A DNA stretch of 64,000 nucleotides from Candidatus Zixiibacteriota bacterium (GCA_016933695.1 JAFGAL010000020.1:62001-126000), one strand, 5' to 3'; counted from the first letter of the stretch, positions 1 to 8,298 are shown. Notes: generated by a model not told the origin, from the sequence alone. Translations and numbers: made by a program.

Positions 1-1
1 G

Positions 2-1252
2 TTCGCGAAGTTGTGCGAAGACAGCGGGATTATTTTTATCGGCCCCAAATCAGAAACGATTGCGCTGTTGGGCGACAAACTGGAAGCCCGTCGCACCGCG
101 ATCAAGGCGGGTTTGCCGGTAGTACCCGGAACCGACTTTGATATTACCGATATGAGTCAGGTTAAACAAAACGCACAGGAAATAGGATTCCCGATACTGG
201 TCAAGGCGGCGGCCGGCGGCGGCGGCAAGGGGATGCGGGTGGTGCGCGCCGATGATCCGCTGGAGGAATCGATTGCATCGGCGGTGCGCGAGGCGGGATC
301 GGCATTCGGCGACGGTCGAGTGTATTTCGAGCGCTATCTGGAACGACCGCGTCACGTGGAAATACAAATTTTGGCGGACATGCACGGCAATGCCATCCAT
401 CTCGGTGAGCGGGAATGCTCGGTGCAACGCCGCCATCAGAAAGTTATCGAAGAATCCCCGTCGCCGATCATGACCGAGGAGCTTCGATCCCGTATGGGCA
501 AGGCGGCGGTGGACATTGTCAAAGAGTCCGGCTATATCGGCGCCGGGACAGTGGAGTTTCTGGTCGATCAGGACCGCAGTTTTTATTTCCTCGAAGTCAA
601 CACGCGTCTGCAGGTGGAGCATCCGGTAACCGAGATGGTGACCGGCATCGACATCGTCCGCGAGCAGTTCCGAATCGCTGAGGGACAGGAATTGTCATTC
701 CGGCAGGAAGACGTTCGCCCGTACGGCCATGCCATCGAGTGTCGTATCTATGCCGAGGACCCGCATCAGGATTTCATGCCGTCGACCGGCACGATCACCG
801 AATACCGCGAACCGGCCGGTCCTGGAATCAGGATCGATTCGGGGGTTCTGTCCGGTTCGGAAATTCCCATCTATTATGACCCGATCATCGCCAAGCTGGT
901 GATCTGGGGACGAACCCGCGAAGAAGCCATGGAACGCACCCTGCGGGCGGTGATGGAATACCGTATTTCCGGGGTACACACCACGCTGGATTTCGCCTGC
1001 GCGGTGATGCGGTCGCGGGGATTCATTCTCGGCGATTACGCCACTGATTTTATCGACCGCGAATTTCCGAAGCGGGATTTCGTCTGCCGCGACGCCACCG
1101 TGGAGGAACGCGCCGCGATTGCCGCGATTCTCTATGAACATCTCAGCCGCCATAAAGTCACCACCACCATGGCACGCACACCGCAGGATGATTCCGGATG
1201 GAAAGCGTATCATCGCGCCCGGGGTGTCAGGCGTTTGAACGGGGGGAGATGA
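2..1252 (+). CDS. accC: biotin carboxylase subunit of an acyl-CoA (or acetyl-/propionyl-CoA) carboxylase, 5' truncated by window edge
   Basis: ATP-grasp enzyme that carboxylates biotin on a carrier protein using ATP and bicarbonate. The frame is open to the window edge and the first visible residues (FAKLCEDSGIIFIGPKSE) align with about residue 85 of normal biotin carboxylases, so the N-terminal domain lies upstream. Counting from the first in-frame TTG at 11, the glycine-rich ATP loop AGGGGKGM is at 68-75 and the active-site segment EVNTRLQVEHPVTE at 195-208. The protein ends without a fused biotinyl domain. The next gene supplies the carrier and starts 3 bases after this stop. With methylmalonyl-CoA epimerase two genes on, a propionyl-CoA or general acyl-CoA carboxylase is more likely than a purely fatty-acid-synthesis AccC; this is inference. 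Confidence 0.93.
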   Translation, partial: FAKLCEDSGIIFIGPKSETIALLGDKLEARRTAIKAGLPVVPGTDFDITDMSQVKQNAQEIGFPILVKAAAGGGGKGMRVVRADDPLEESIASAVREAGSAFGDGRVYFERYLERPRHVEIQILADMHGNAIHLGERECSVQRRHQKVIEESPSPIMTEELRSRMGKAAVDIVKESGYIGAGTVEFLVDQDRSFYFLEVNTRLQVEHPVTEMVTGIDIVREQFRIAEGQELSFRQEDVRPYGHAIECRIYAEDPHQDFMPSTGTITEYREPAGPGIRIDSGVLSGSEIPIYYDPIIAKLVIWGRTREEAMERTLRAVMEYRISGVHTTLDFACAVMRSRGFILGDYATDFIDREFPKRDFVCRDATVEERAAIAAILYEHLSRHKVTTTMARTPQDDSGWKAYHRARGVRRLNGGR

Positions 1253-1254
1253 GT

Positions 1255-1773
1255 ATGCCGCATACACGAGACCGATATATTGTCACGGTCGACGACCGTG
1301 AGTTCGATGTCACGATTTCCCGCGATGTCGAGGGGTACGTGCTCGAGCACAAGGGCGAGAAACGACACGTCGCGGTGCGTCGTCTTTCGGAGAAAAAATT
1401 CCTGTTGAATATTGACGCGGCATCATCCGAGGTCGATATTGCCCGCGACGGCAATAAGCTGGACGTGTTTCTCGAAGGGAAACACATGGACGTCCGGGTT
1501 GAACCGTATGATCTGGCCGAACTGCGCAAGCGCGCCGGGCTGGCGGTCGACGGGCCGGAGGAGAAAGTGATTCGGGCGCCGATGCCGGGGCTGGTGCTGA
1601 CCTCCGAGGTGAAACCCGGAGAAAAGGTTGAAAAAGGAAAAACGTTGATTATCATAGAAGCGATGAAGATGGAAAACATGATCCGCGCGCCATTTCCCGG
1701 GACGGTCAAGGAGATATTCGTCGACGCCGGACAGGCCGTGGAAAAAAACGACAAACTGATGGAGTTGGAATAG
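1255..1773 (+). CDS. biotin carboxyl carrier protein
   Basis: Biotin-bearing partner of the preceding carboxylase; 172 residues. The C-terminal 75 residues are a biotinyl domain with the invariant EAMKMEN motif; the biotinylated lysine is K138. The N-terminal half is a small conserved region common in carriers of acyl-CoA and oxaloacetate decarboxylase-type systems. I chose ATG 1255 because the GGGGAG at 1243-1248 sits 6 bases before it. ATG 1249, overlapping the upstream stop, leaves no spacing. The tight junction with the carboxylase implies translational coupling. No carboxyltransferase gene is visible in the window; it is presumably upstream. Confidence 0.92.
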   Translation: MPHTRDRYIVTVDDREFDVTISRDVEGYVLEHKGEKRHVAVRRLSEKKFLLNIDAASSEVDIARDGNKLDVFLEGKHMDVRVEPYDLAELRKRAGLAVDGPEEKVIRAPMPGLVLTSEVKPGEKVEKGKTLIIIEAMKMENMIRAPFPGTVKEIFVDAGQAVEKNDKLMELE

Positions 1774-1777
1774 GACA

Positions 1778-2293
1778 ATGCGCTTTTGTAGACTATTTTT
1801 CGTGGCCATCCTGGCCGTTATATTGATCGGTTGTTCGACAGAGAATCAAACCACCAAGCCGTTGGGTGATCTGTCGGGGTTATCCTATGATCCCGTCGAG
1901 GCGGAAAAAGAAATTCGGGACAACCTGATGGAATTTTTTAAACGCATTCGCGAGGGCGACAAAACGGTCATGTACGAGCAGGAGTTCGATTATTACCATA
2001 ACAACTGGACGCTCGATGACTATTACGGGTTCGCCCAGGTATTTGAATATGTGTATGATACGTTGAAGGGGATTGACATCGACAGTGTTCGATTGTTCGA
2101 GGATTCCGCGAGAGTGTATATCAAGATCATTTATGAATCCGATCTGGGTGGGGAAACACGCATGCCGTACGCGCCCACGATATACCGTTCGGGAACCCGC
2201 TGGCACAAGCCATCGATGTCGAACACGAAAGAGGAATGGGAATTTCGGGAGATCTATCGGGATTATGAAGTGCCCGATGAGGAAACCGAATAA
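1778..2293 (+). CDS. predicted lipoprotein of unknown function
   Basis: 171 residues with a lipoprotein signal: basic start, hydrophobic stretch at residues 6-17 and lipobox LIGC with C19 as the lipidated cysteine. The mature part is acidic and rich in tyrosine and aspartate, with no domain I recognise; the size suits an NTF2/SnoaL-like fold but I cannot show that. It lies 4 bases after the carrier protein and 18 before the epimerase gene, so it is probably cotranscribed, although a lipoprotein has no obvious role in CoA chemistry. Probably periplasmic and membrane-anchored. Confidence 0.75.
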   Translation: MRFCRLFFVAILAVILIGCSTENQTTKPLGDLSGLSYDPVEAEKEIRDNLMEFFKRIREGDKTVMYEQEFDYYHNNWTLDDYYGFAQVFEYVYDTLKGIDIDSVRLFEDSARVYIKIIYESDLGGETRMPYAPTIYRSGTRWHKPSMSNTKEEWEFREIYRDYEVPDEETE

Positions 2294-2311
2294 GTACGGG
2301 AAGTATCTGCA

Positions 2312-2713
2312 ATGAAACTCTCTCATATCGGTATCGCGGTACCGAATCTTGACGATGCCGTCAAGGTCTTTTCCGTCCTGGCGGACGCGAAACCGGCGGC
2401 CATAAAAGAAGTTGCCGACCAGAAAGTGAAAGTGGCGATGTTTCCGTTCGAAGGGGGTGGCGCCATCGAACTGCTCATGCCCACTGACGAATCCAGCCCG
2501 ATCAAGGGATTTCTGGACAAGAAGGGGCAGGGTCTGCATCACCTGGCGTTCCATGTCGACAATATCGAGCAAACACTCGAAGACTTAAAAGCCAAAGGAT
2601 ACCGGCTGATCGATGAGACACCGCGTATCGGGGCTTCGGGGTGCAAGATCGCATTCGTGCATCCCAAGTCGACGTCGGGTGTGCTGGTGGAACTCGAGGA
2701 AGAGACCGAATAA
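2312..2713 (+). CDS. mce: methylmalonyl-CoA epimerase
   Basis: Small glyoxalase/VOC-fold enzyme (133 residues) that interconverts (S)- and (R)-methylmalonyl-CoA. It opens with the family signature MKLSHIGIAV and has the two beta-alpha-beta-beta-beta modules: metal-ligand candidates are H5, the LHHLAFHV region around H76/H77 and E127 in the C-terminal LVELEE. GGGAIELL and GQGLHHLAF are typical of the family. Its place after a biotin-dependent carboxylase fits propionate/succinate interconversion through methylmalonyl-CoA. It ends the operon; the next gene is convergent, with its stop 11 bases away. Confidence 0.93.
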   Translation: MKLSHIGIAVPNLDDAVKVFSVLADAKPAAIKEVADQKVKVAMFPFEGGGAIELLMPTDESSPIKGFLDKKGQGLHHLAFHVDNIEQTLEDLKAKGYRLIDETPRIGASGCKIAFVHPKSTSGVLVELEEETE

Positions 2714-2724
2714 GCCGTTAAAAA

Positions 2725-3492
2725 TCAGGCGGGGCTTTGCACGTTCGGGCGACTCGTGCCGCATCGTCGGCAGGTGTCGTGGTCGACGTGGTTTACCCTG
2801 CGACAGAGCGGACATCGCCAGAAATACGCCGAATCCCGCCCCAGCGGATTTTTGGATCGCTGGATACGGCGGTTGCGGGCGTAGAAAAACGCGGTCAGCG
2901 CCATCACCAGCAGGACATACATCGCGACCCCTTCTCTTTGCGCGGGGTAGACATTTTCGTCGATCGGTTCGGTGATGCGGAACGTGGTCAGGACCGCTTT
3001 AGCTTTGTTTTGCAGGCGTTTGGAAGCATTGATCGGAAGTCGCGCCTGAGTGAAATACAGCACCTGTCCGTCATCCGCAGTTCGCACCAGAAAGCCTTTG
3101 ATGTGGCGCGCTTCTTCGATGCCGGTGTCGGGATTACGGCGGGTGTAGTCGGCGGCAAACGAGATCATGTTTTCGCCCCGAACGAATTCGATCTCGCTTT
3201 CATCGTCGAACGGCACTTCCATCAGGGTATACAATCCCGCCAGCGCCTCGCGAAGTTCATTGTCGTTGCCGATCTGAGTGGCCTGTTCAAGAAAATAGCG
3301 GGTGAACACGATCACGGCGGTGCGGTCTTTGTCGGATGAGATGATAACCTCGCCGCCGGTATCGGCGACAATATCCCAGCCGGTGGGATACTCAAAATGT
3401 ATCCCCGAACCGGCGGATTGATATTCCTCCAACGCCAGCGGGCCGGACGATACCATCGCCAGAAATGATATAAACAACAGGCGTAGTCCCAT
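2725..3492 (-). CDS. membrane protein with C-terminal zinc ribbon, function unknown
   Basis: 255 residues. Residues 1-20 look like a signal peptide or anchor; about 22-185 form an extracytoplasmic domain (starting YQSAGSGIHFEYPTGWD, as in PsbP/DUF1795-like proteins, a weak resemblance). A transmembrane segment lies at 189-205, followed by a basic stretch and a zinc ribbon with CPLC (227-230) and CRRC (241-244). The topology therefore places a sensing-type domain outside and a treble-clef-like zinc knuckle inside. It stands alone on the minus strand, convergent with the epimerase gene. Function cannot be assigned. Confidence 0.7.
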   Translation of the reverse strand: MGLRLLFISFLAMVSSGPLALEEYQSAGSGIHFEYPTGWDIVADTGGEVIISSDKDRTAVIVFTRYFLEQATQIGNDNELREALAGLYTLMEVPFDDESEIEFVRGENMISFAADYTRRNPDTGIEEARHIKGFLVRTADDGQVLYFTQARLPINASKRLQNKAKAVLTTFRITEPIDENVYPAQREGVAMYVLLVMALTAFFYARNRRIQRSKNPLGRDSAYFWRCPLCRRVNHVDHDTCRRCGTSRPNVQSPA

Positions 3493-3561
3493 ATTTCATA
3501 TATCGGGAGAAAACCGGCGTTTCTGAAATGCGGCTGATATGTTTAGTGGACGAAAAAAGCC

Positions 3562-3942
3562 TTACTTCTTGCGTTTCTTGTGAGTGGAACCGCCTATATG
3601 AGACGCGGTTTCGGTCCGGTAGTCCTCGTTCAGGCTGGTGATAATCGCCCCGATGGCATAGTCCAGAAATTCGTTTTTATTCATGGTCGGGGCATATAAA
3701 AAAGAATGTCCCTGTTTGGTGCGAGTGAGAAAGGCTTTTTCAACGAGGCGGTTCATGACGGTCATGATGGTGGTGTAAGCGTAGCGGTGATCCTTGTTGA
3801 GAAAATACAGCGCGCGTTTGACAGTCATGGCGCCGTTGGCCCAGACGGTTTCCATCACTTTCGCTTCAAGCTCCCCGCAGAATTTGGCCAACCCGCTTCG
3901 GGCTGGCCGAAAGAATACGGTCGGTTCGGCGCGGTTAGCCAT
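3562..3942 (-). CDS. BlaI/MecI/CopY-family transcriptional regulator
   Basis: 126 residues from ATG 3942. A longer start at 3972 is possible, but ATG 3942 follows GGAAAAAG at a reasonable distance. Winged-helix repressor: FCGELEAKVMETVWANGAMTVKRALYF through YAYTTIMTVMNRLVEKAFLTRTKQGHSFLYAP is the classic BlaI helix-turn-helix plus wing. No BlaR1/MecR1 sensor protease is adjacent, so the ligand or cleavage signal is unknown. Its start overlaps the 3' end of the small membrane-protein gene upstream, so the two are probably cotranscribed. A positively charged KKRKK tail is unusual. Confidence 0.82.
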   Translation of the reverse strand: MANRAEPTVFFRPARSGLAKFCGELEAKVMETVWANGAMTVKRALYFLNKDHRYAYTTIMTVMNRLVEKAFLTRTKQGHSFLYAPTMNKNEFLDYAIGAIITSLNEDYRTETASHIGGSTHKKRKK

Positions 3943-4096
3943 TCGATTTCTTTTTCCGGCGGCTGAAGACAATATTGATGCCGAGTGCCATCAGAAGGAT
4001 CGGCAGGCCGTAGTCCCAGAAATCCCCCGGCAGGATATGGCTTCTGGTGAGCAGAAGCAACACCCCCGCAAGGACCAAGATTGCTCCGAGAAACAT
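3935..4096 (-). CDS. small membrane protein, 53 aa, overlapping the blaI-like gene
   Basis: Reading the minus strand from ATG 4096 gives 53 codons to TAA at 3935-3937: a hydrophobic segment (MFLGAILVLAGVLLLL), a short WDYGLPILLMALGINIVF second segment, and a basic SRRKKKSNG tail. A GGGAG box lies 7 bases before the ATG. The stop overlaps the first codons of the downstream BlaI-like gene, as expected for a coupled pair. The pattern of two short transmembrane helices with a W-D/E-x-G/W-P turn resembles the LiaF/LiaI N-terminal region and the small protein at 23958-24197. Function unknown. Confidence 0.6.
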   Translation of the reverse strand: MFLGAILVLAGVLLLLTRSHILPGDFWDYGLPILLMALGINIVFSRRKKKSNG

Positions 4097-4260
4097 GTGT
4101 GTTCTCCCGTATGATGGGTGGATTGATTACTCTCTGCAAGGGTAGGGGATGAGAGGATGCAATGCAAGATAAAAGATGGGGGGAGGGAGGTATGTGATTG
4201 ACAGAGGAGGAATTGGTGTTTTAGATTTTTATATCTGAAGATTTATCTGATCGCCCACCG

Positions 4261-4287
4261 CTTGAGGTCACAATATGTGACCTCAAG
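4261..4287. repeat. 27-bp perfect palindrome, candidate operator
   Basis: Arms CTTGAGGTCACA and TGTGACCTCAAG (12 bases each) around ATA. No T-run follows on either strand, so it does not look like an intrinsic terminator. It lies between the URO-D-like gene end (4314) and the start of the small membrane-protein/blaI pair (4096). It could be an operator or the core of a transcript-end structure. Confidence 0.55.
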
Positions 4288-4313
4288 TTCGCAAGACGTA
4301 CAAGTAAAAAGAT

Positions 4314-5315
4314 TTACAATTCCAGGCTTTCTCTCACTACCTGCAGGTTTTCGTAGGGAATCTCCGGGGCGATGGCGCATCCGGGGCCGAAAATAAACCG
4401 CTTTCCCGCCATGCGGTCTTTGATCCGTGTCAGTTCGTGCGCGATCTCATCGGGCCGCGCATGCCACAGCCAGCCGCGGTCATCAAGCCCCCCCACGGCG
4501 GTTTTGTCGCGCAGGAAATTGAAACTGTTGTCGAGATTGATATTGGTCGGGTCATGCGATTCCCAGTTGATCAGCGCCACCGGATAATCGGACAGCTCTT
4601 TGAGATAATTATTGCTCGCACAGACATGGAGGATGTTCAGGGCGTCATCGCCCGCGGCTTTGATAATACGAATATCCAGCGGACGGCAAAGGTCGTGGTA
4701 CTGCTTGTACGGGATAATATCGGATGAGGCCCATTCCAGAGTGGCATAGAATAACCCGTCGGCGCCGGCATTGCGAATCTCGGCGGCGTACCGTTCGAAT
4801 GTCACGGTGATATTCTCCAGCGCCCGTTGCACTCGTGCCGGATCGTGTTGGAGGTGTCCCAGCAGTTTGTCTTTGGTCCCCGCCAGATAGCGCGCAATAC
4901 CGAGCGGATTGAACACGGTCATGAACAGCGGGAGATCGGGATCGGAGGCCTTTTTGATAAGGCGGATCGCTTGCAGGTGTGCGGCCAGTACCGGGGCGGT
5001 CGGCGGCAGGGGCGTGATCTTGTCCCAGTCCGCGATGGTTTTAACCGCGAATTCGGTTTTGACATGTTTGGTGTATTCATCGGTCGACCATTCCAGCCGG
5101 TTGCCCCAGTCCTCGACATGATAACTGGCACGGGGATTGATTTTCATGAAATCCCAGTCGAATCGTTTTTGGAACGCCAGCATCGCCTCGGCCAGTCCTT
5201 CGGCGGTGGACTCTTTGTGATAAAAATGCCGCCAGATCGAGGCCGCGAAGCGGTCGGGGGTTTCTCCGGCGATGATGGCTTCGATTCGTTCGCGGTGCGA
5301 CAGAGTGTCGGTCAT
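4314..5315 (-). CDS. uroporphyrinogen decarboxylase-fold protein (URO-D/methyltransferase-like)
   Basis: 333 residues from ATG 5315. TIM-barrel protein of the URO-D superfamily, which includes heme URO-D and cobamide/thiol methyltransferases (MtaA, CmuA type). Family segments visible are MTDTLSHRERIEAIIAGETPDRF at the start, ADGLFYATLEW, LNILHVCASN (the HxC segment used for zinc in the methyltransferase branch) and GGLDDRG. True HemE has a different N-terminal substrate motif, so a methyltransferase-like or still undefined role is more likely. The gene starts 4 bases after the DUF169 gene and shares its promoter. No corrinoid protein gene is visible nearby. Confidence 0.8.
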   Translation of the reverse strand: MTDTLSHRERIEAIIAGETPDRFAASIWRHFYHKESTAEGLAEAMLAFQKRFDWDFMKINPRASYHVEDWGNRLEWSTDEYTKHVKTEFAVKTIADWDKITPLPPTAPVLAAHLQAIRLIKKASDPDLPLFMTVFNPLGIARYLAGTKDKLLGHLQHDPARVQRALENITVTFERYAAEIRNAGADGLFYATLEWASSDIIPYKQYHDLCRPLDIRIIKAAGDDALNILHVCASNNYLKELSDYPVALINWESHDPTNINLDNSFNFLRDKTAVGGLDDRGWLWHARPDEIAHELTRIKDRMAGKRFIFGPGCAIAPEIPYENLQVVRESLEL

Positions 5316-5319
5316 GGAG

Positions 5320-6096
5320 TTACTTTTCCTCTTTTTTCCAGGCATCGAACAATTTGTAATAATGCGCGGGGTACTGCGGCGTATAGCGCAGGTATGACGG
5401 GACCGGGTAGCGGATTCCGCCGCGATGAGTTCCCTCCAGCCCGACCATGACATCCGGTTCGATTCCAACCGGGATCGCGATCGCCATTTCATCGTCCTGT
5501 GTCTGCCCGAACACGCGATCCCCGTAGCAGGGAAGAATGATCTGGGCCTGCCCGGTTTTCATGGTCTCGATACAGATATCGGCGCAATCGAGCCGCGCGG
5601 AAAACTTGCTGGTGAGATACCCGCCCTTCATGTACAGCACGGCGGCCATGAGCCGCATGATCTGGGCGGAATTGCCGTAGACCAGGTACACATTGGGCTG
5701 AAAATCGGCCCGGGCGATCGGAGCCGCGAGAATGTACCGGTACTGCTGAAAGGAAAACTTCGGCACCGCGACCTCGGTACGCGCGCCGGCGCTTTTGGTT
5801 TCGGTGAACATCCCGGCGCACATCTCCCCGCAGGCAAAGGTTTCGGTCTCCGTGCGAAACCCGAATGCGGTCAGCGCCAGCGGACAATTGACATCCTCTT
5901 CGCCGACGGCAATCTGCCAGCCGTACCGTCGCGCCAGGGAAAACGTCTGACAAATCGCAACCTGGATATCCATGTCGCGTTTGGGACGTTTGGTGCGCTC
6001 GGACAGCTCCTCGCCCGCCTTGACCATGCGGATGGCCAGAGGAAACGACCCCGGGCGAATGTACTTGCTGAGTGCCAGATCGAAATCTTTGAGCAT
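5320..6096 (-). CDS. DUF169 family protein
   Basis: 258 residues. Matches the DUF169 pattern: cysteine segment VAICQTFSLARRYGW, the DVNCPLA motif, a second region with FACGEMCAGM, and AAPIARADFQPNVYLVYGNSAQIMRLMAAVLY. The family has no established biochemical role; the conserved cysteines suggest a metal or cofactor site, which is inference. AAGGAGGG lies just before ATG 6096 and a good sigma-70-type promoter is upstream. Coupling to a URO-D-like methyltransferase-fold gene is informative: DUF169 genes are often placed near C1/corrinoid-type metabolism, but I cannot verify that here. Confidence 0.8.
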   Translation of the reverse strand: MLKDFDLALSKYIRPGSFPLAIRMVKAGEELSERTKRPKRDMDIQVAICQTFSLARRYGWQIAVGEEDVNCPLALTAFGFRTETETFACGEMCAGMFTETKSAGARTEVAVPKFSFQQYRYILAAPIARADFQPNVYLVYGNSAQIMRLMAAVLYMKGGYLTSKFSARLDCADICIETMKTGQAQIILPCYGDRVFGQTQDDEMAIAIPVGIEPDVMVGLEGTHRGGIRYPVPSYLRYTPQYPAHYYKLFDAWKKEEK

Positions 6097-6116
6097 AAAC
6101 CCTCCTTGCGTGATTC

Positions 6117-6146
6117 AATATATCTTTACCAGTAATACGCTGTCAA
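6117..6146 (-). promoter_or_regulatory. sigma-70-type promoter of the DUF169/URO-D-like operon
   Basis: Minus strand: TTGACA at 6146-6141, 18-base spacer, TATATT at 6122-6117, about 20 bases upstream of ATG 6096. Confidence 0.65.
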
Positions 6147-6281
6147 CACAATTGGAAATTGCCTCACTGTGTAATATCTGAACATTGCGATTTGCAAGGG
6201 TTTAGCGCGGTTCGCGGGGTGCCGAAAAGAACAGTATTGTATTGACATGTTTGCCTGGTTACGGTGAATGGGAGAGTGAGA

Positions 6282-7652
6282 ATGGCGGCGAGAATTTTGG
6301 TGGTCGATGATGAGCAGTCCATGTGCGACTTCATGGAAATCATGCTCTCGAAAGAGGGGTATGATGTCGACAAGGCCGGATCCGGCCCGGAAGCCCTTTC
6401 GAAGACCAGTGCGGAAACCTATGATCTGGTCATAGCCGATTTGATGATGCCGGAGATGTCCGGCCTGGAACTTCTCGAAAAAGTCAAAAAGAATCATCCG
6501 CAACAGGAATTTATCGTGATGACGGCGTTCGCATCGGTGGACTCCGCCATCGACGCCATGAAACGGGGCGCACTCGATTATATCACCAAGCCGTTCAAGG
6601 TCGATGAGATCAAGCTGGTGATCGAAAAATCGGTCAGCCGCCGCAAGCTCCGCACGGAAAACGAATTTCTGAAAAAACAATTGCGCCAGGAGTTCTCGTT
6701 CGATGATTTCATCGGGCGTTCCCAGGGTGTGGTGATACTCAAGGAACTCGCGCGACGGGTTTCCTCGACCGATTCCACGGTGCTGATTCGAGGCGAATCG
6801 GGTACCGGCAAGGATCTGATCGCCAAGGCGATTCATGCCGCCTCCGAGCGGGCCTCGGGACCGTTCGTGACCATCAACTGCGCGGCGCTTCCGGAAACCC
6901 TGCTGGAATCGGAGCTGTTCGGTTACAAGAAAGGCGCGTTCACCGGGGCCATTAAGGACAAAGACGGTCTATTCAAGGTTGCCGACGGCGGGACGTTTTT
7001 CCTCGATGAAATCGGCAACACCTCACCGGCGATTCAGGTCAAGCTGTTGCGGGTTCTCGAGGACAAGCAGATCACGCCGGTCGGCGGCATCAAACCGATC
7101 GAGGTCAATGTCCGGCTGATCGCCGCGACCAACGCCAATCTCGAAGAGGATGTCAAGAGCGGACGGTTTCGCTCGGATTTGTTCTATCGGTTAAATGTTA
7201 TCCCGATTCAAATTCCGCCCCTGCGGGAACGGGTCGATGATATCCCGCTGTTGGTTGACTATTTTATCCGGAAGTACTGTGAGCGAAGCGGCGTCGAACC
7301 GAAAATGCCCAGCGTGGATGCGATGCGGGCGCTGAACCAGTACGACTGGCCGGGCAATGTCCGTGAGCTGGAAAACTGCATCGAACGGGCGGTTCTGCTG
7401 ACCAAACGGGATACGATTGAAACGGATGATTTTCCGGCGCGGGTGGTCGAAGCCCGGACCGAGACAATCGTCTCCAAAGACAAACCGGAAACGCCCACAT
7501 TGGAGTCGATCGAGAAGGCCTATATCTATTTCATCATGAACCAGACCAATGGCCAGAAAGCCAGGGCGGCGAAACTCCTGGGAATTGACAGCTCGACTTT
7601 GTATCGCAAGCTGAAACGATATCAACTGATCGATAATGAGGATGAGTCCTGA
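6282..7652 (+). CDS. NtrC/PilR-family sigma-54-dependent response regulator
   Basis: 456 residues from ATG 6282, chosen because GGGAG at 6270-6274 lies 7 bases upstream; an in-frame GTG 6264 lacks a site. Receiver domain: acidic pair D9/D10, phosphorylation site D53 (ADLMMPEMSG), K103. AAA+ domain: Walker A GESGTGKD at 171-178, intact GAFTGA at 218-223, Walker B FFLDEIG. C-terminal Fis-type helix-turn-helix in the last 40 residues (KARAAKLLGIDSSTLYRKLKRY). No histidine kinase is adjacent. Two pilin genes with sigma-54-like promoters follow, so a PilR role is likely. It is divergent from the DUF169 operon. Confidence 0.92.
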   Translation: MAARILVVDDEQSMCDFMEIMLSKEGYDVDKAGSGPEALSKTSAETYDLVIADLMMPEMSGLELLEKVKKNHPQQEFIVMTAFASVDSAIDAMKRGALDYITKPFKVDEIKLVIEKSVSRRKLRTENEFLKKQLRQEFSFDDFIGRSQGVVILKELARRVSSTDSTVLIRGESGTGKDLIAKAIHAASERASGPFVTINCAALPETLLESELFGYKKGAFTGAIKDKDGLFKVADGGTFFLDEIGNTSPAIQVKLLRVLEDKQITPVGGIKPIEVNVRLIAATNANLEEDVKSGRFRSDLFYRLNVIPIQIPPLRERVDDIPLLVDYFIRKYCERSGVEPKMPSVDAMRALNQYDWPGNVRELENCIERAVLLTKRDTIETDDFPARVVEARTETIVSKDKPETPTLESIEKAYIYFIMNQTNGQKARAAKLLGIDSSTLYRKLKRYQLIDNEDES

Positions 7653-7756
7653 CGGGTATGCGCCTGTCAAAATCAGTCTGACTATTATTGAACATAAACA
7701 AAATATATGCCCCGTTTTCGAGCAGATCGAATTTGCCGAACGGTTTTTGTCCGGCG

Positions 7757-7771
7757 GGAATGTGATTTGCA
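7757..7771 (+). promoter_or_regulatory. candidate sigma-54 (-24/-12) promoter of first pilin
   Basis: GG at 7757-7758 and GC at 7769-7770 are separated by exactly 10 bases, within GGAATGTGATTTGCA. The -12 element TTGCA is perfect; the -24 element is GGGAA rather than TGGCA. The predicted start is near 7782, 48 bases before the pilin start. It follows a PilR-like activator gene. Confidence 0.55.
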
Positions 7772-7829
7772 TGACTATTGCCGTATGACCGGGCCTGAAA
7801 AAACGATTTTGCCATAAGAGAGGTGAACC

Positions 7830-8252
7830 GTGAACAAGCGAAACGCGGAAAAAGGTTTTACACTCATCGAGTTAATGATAGTGGTCGTGATTATCGGCCT
7901 GCTGGCGGCAATGGCTATTCCTCGCTTTATGGCCGTATCCACCAAGAACAAACAGTCCGAGGCCAAGCTGATTCTCAAGCAGATTTATGTCAATCAGCGG
8001 ACCTATCGCCAGCAGGGCAACACCTATTTCATTCCGGCGGGACCGGCCAGCGCCGCCACGCCGCAGGCGTTTAAGGATATCTGGGTGGAAATCATGACAC
8101 CCGCCAACTACACCTATACCATTGTCGGTAACGCCAATTCGTTCGTTGCCACCGCCACGTCGGATATTCTGGATGATGATCCGGCGCAGGATATCTGGAC
8201 CATCGACAATACCGGCAATCTGGTTTGTGTCTCCGATGACTCACAGATTTGA
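7830..8252 (+). CDS. type IV pilin (major-pilin-like), first copy
   Basis: 140 residues from GTG 7830, preceded by an AGAGAGG-type site. Class III/type IVa signal: short basic leader MNKRNAEKG cleaved before F, giving FTLIELMIVVVIIGLLAAMAIPRF with G(-1) and E5, the signals for prepilin peptidase and pilus assembly. The rest is a short globular head with a single cysteine near the end (LVCVSDDS). A terminator follows directly, so it is a one-gene transcript. The second pilin downstream is a close paralogue, with strong conservation of the N-terminal helix and of the KQSEAK...LKQIY region. Confidence 0.93.
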   Translation: MNKRNAEKGFTLIELMIVVVIIGLLAAMAIPRFMAVSTKNKQSEAKLILKQIYVNQRTYRQQGNTYFIPAGPASAATPQAFKDIWVEIMTPANYTYTIVGNANSFVATATSDILDDDPAQDIWTIDNTGNLVCVSDDSQI

Positions 8253-8270
8253 TACGGACAACACGAGTTT

Positions 8271-8298
8271 AAGGGTGCGCCCGGCGCACCCTTTTTTA
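8271..8298 (+). terminator. intrinsic terminator after first pilin
   Basis: Stem GGGTGCGC (8273-8280) / GCGCACCC (8284-8291), 3-base loop, followed by TTTTTT. Confidence 0.9.

Noticed and set aside
4314-5492. Longer version of the URO-D-like protein (392 residues)
   Set aside because: The extra 59 residues are the reverse reading of the DUF169 3' end. ATG 5315 gives the normal family N-terminus.
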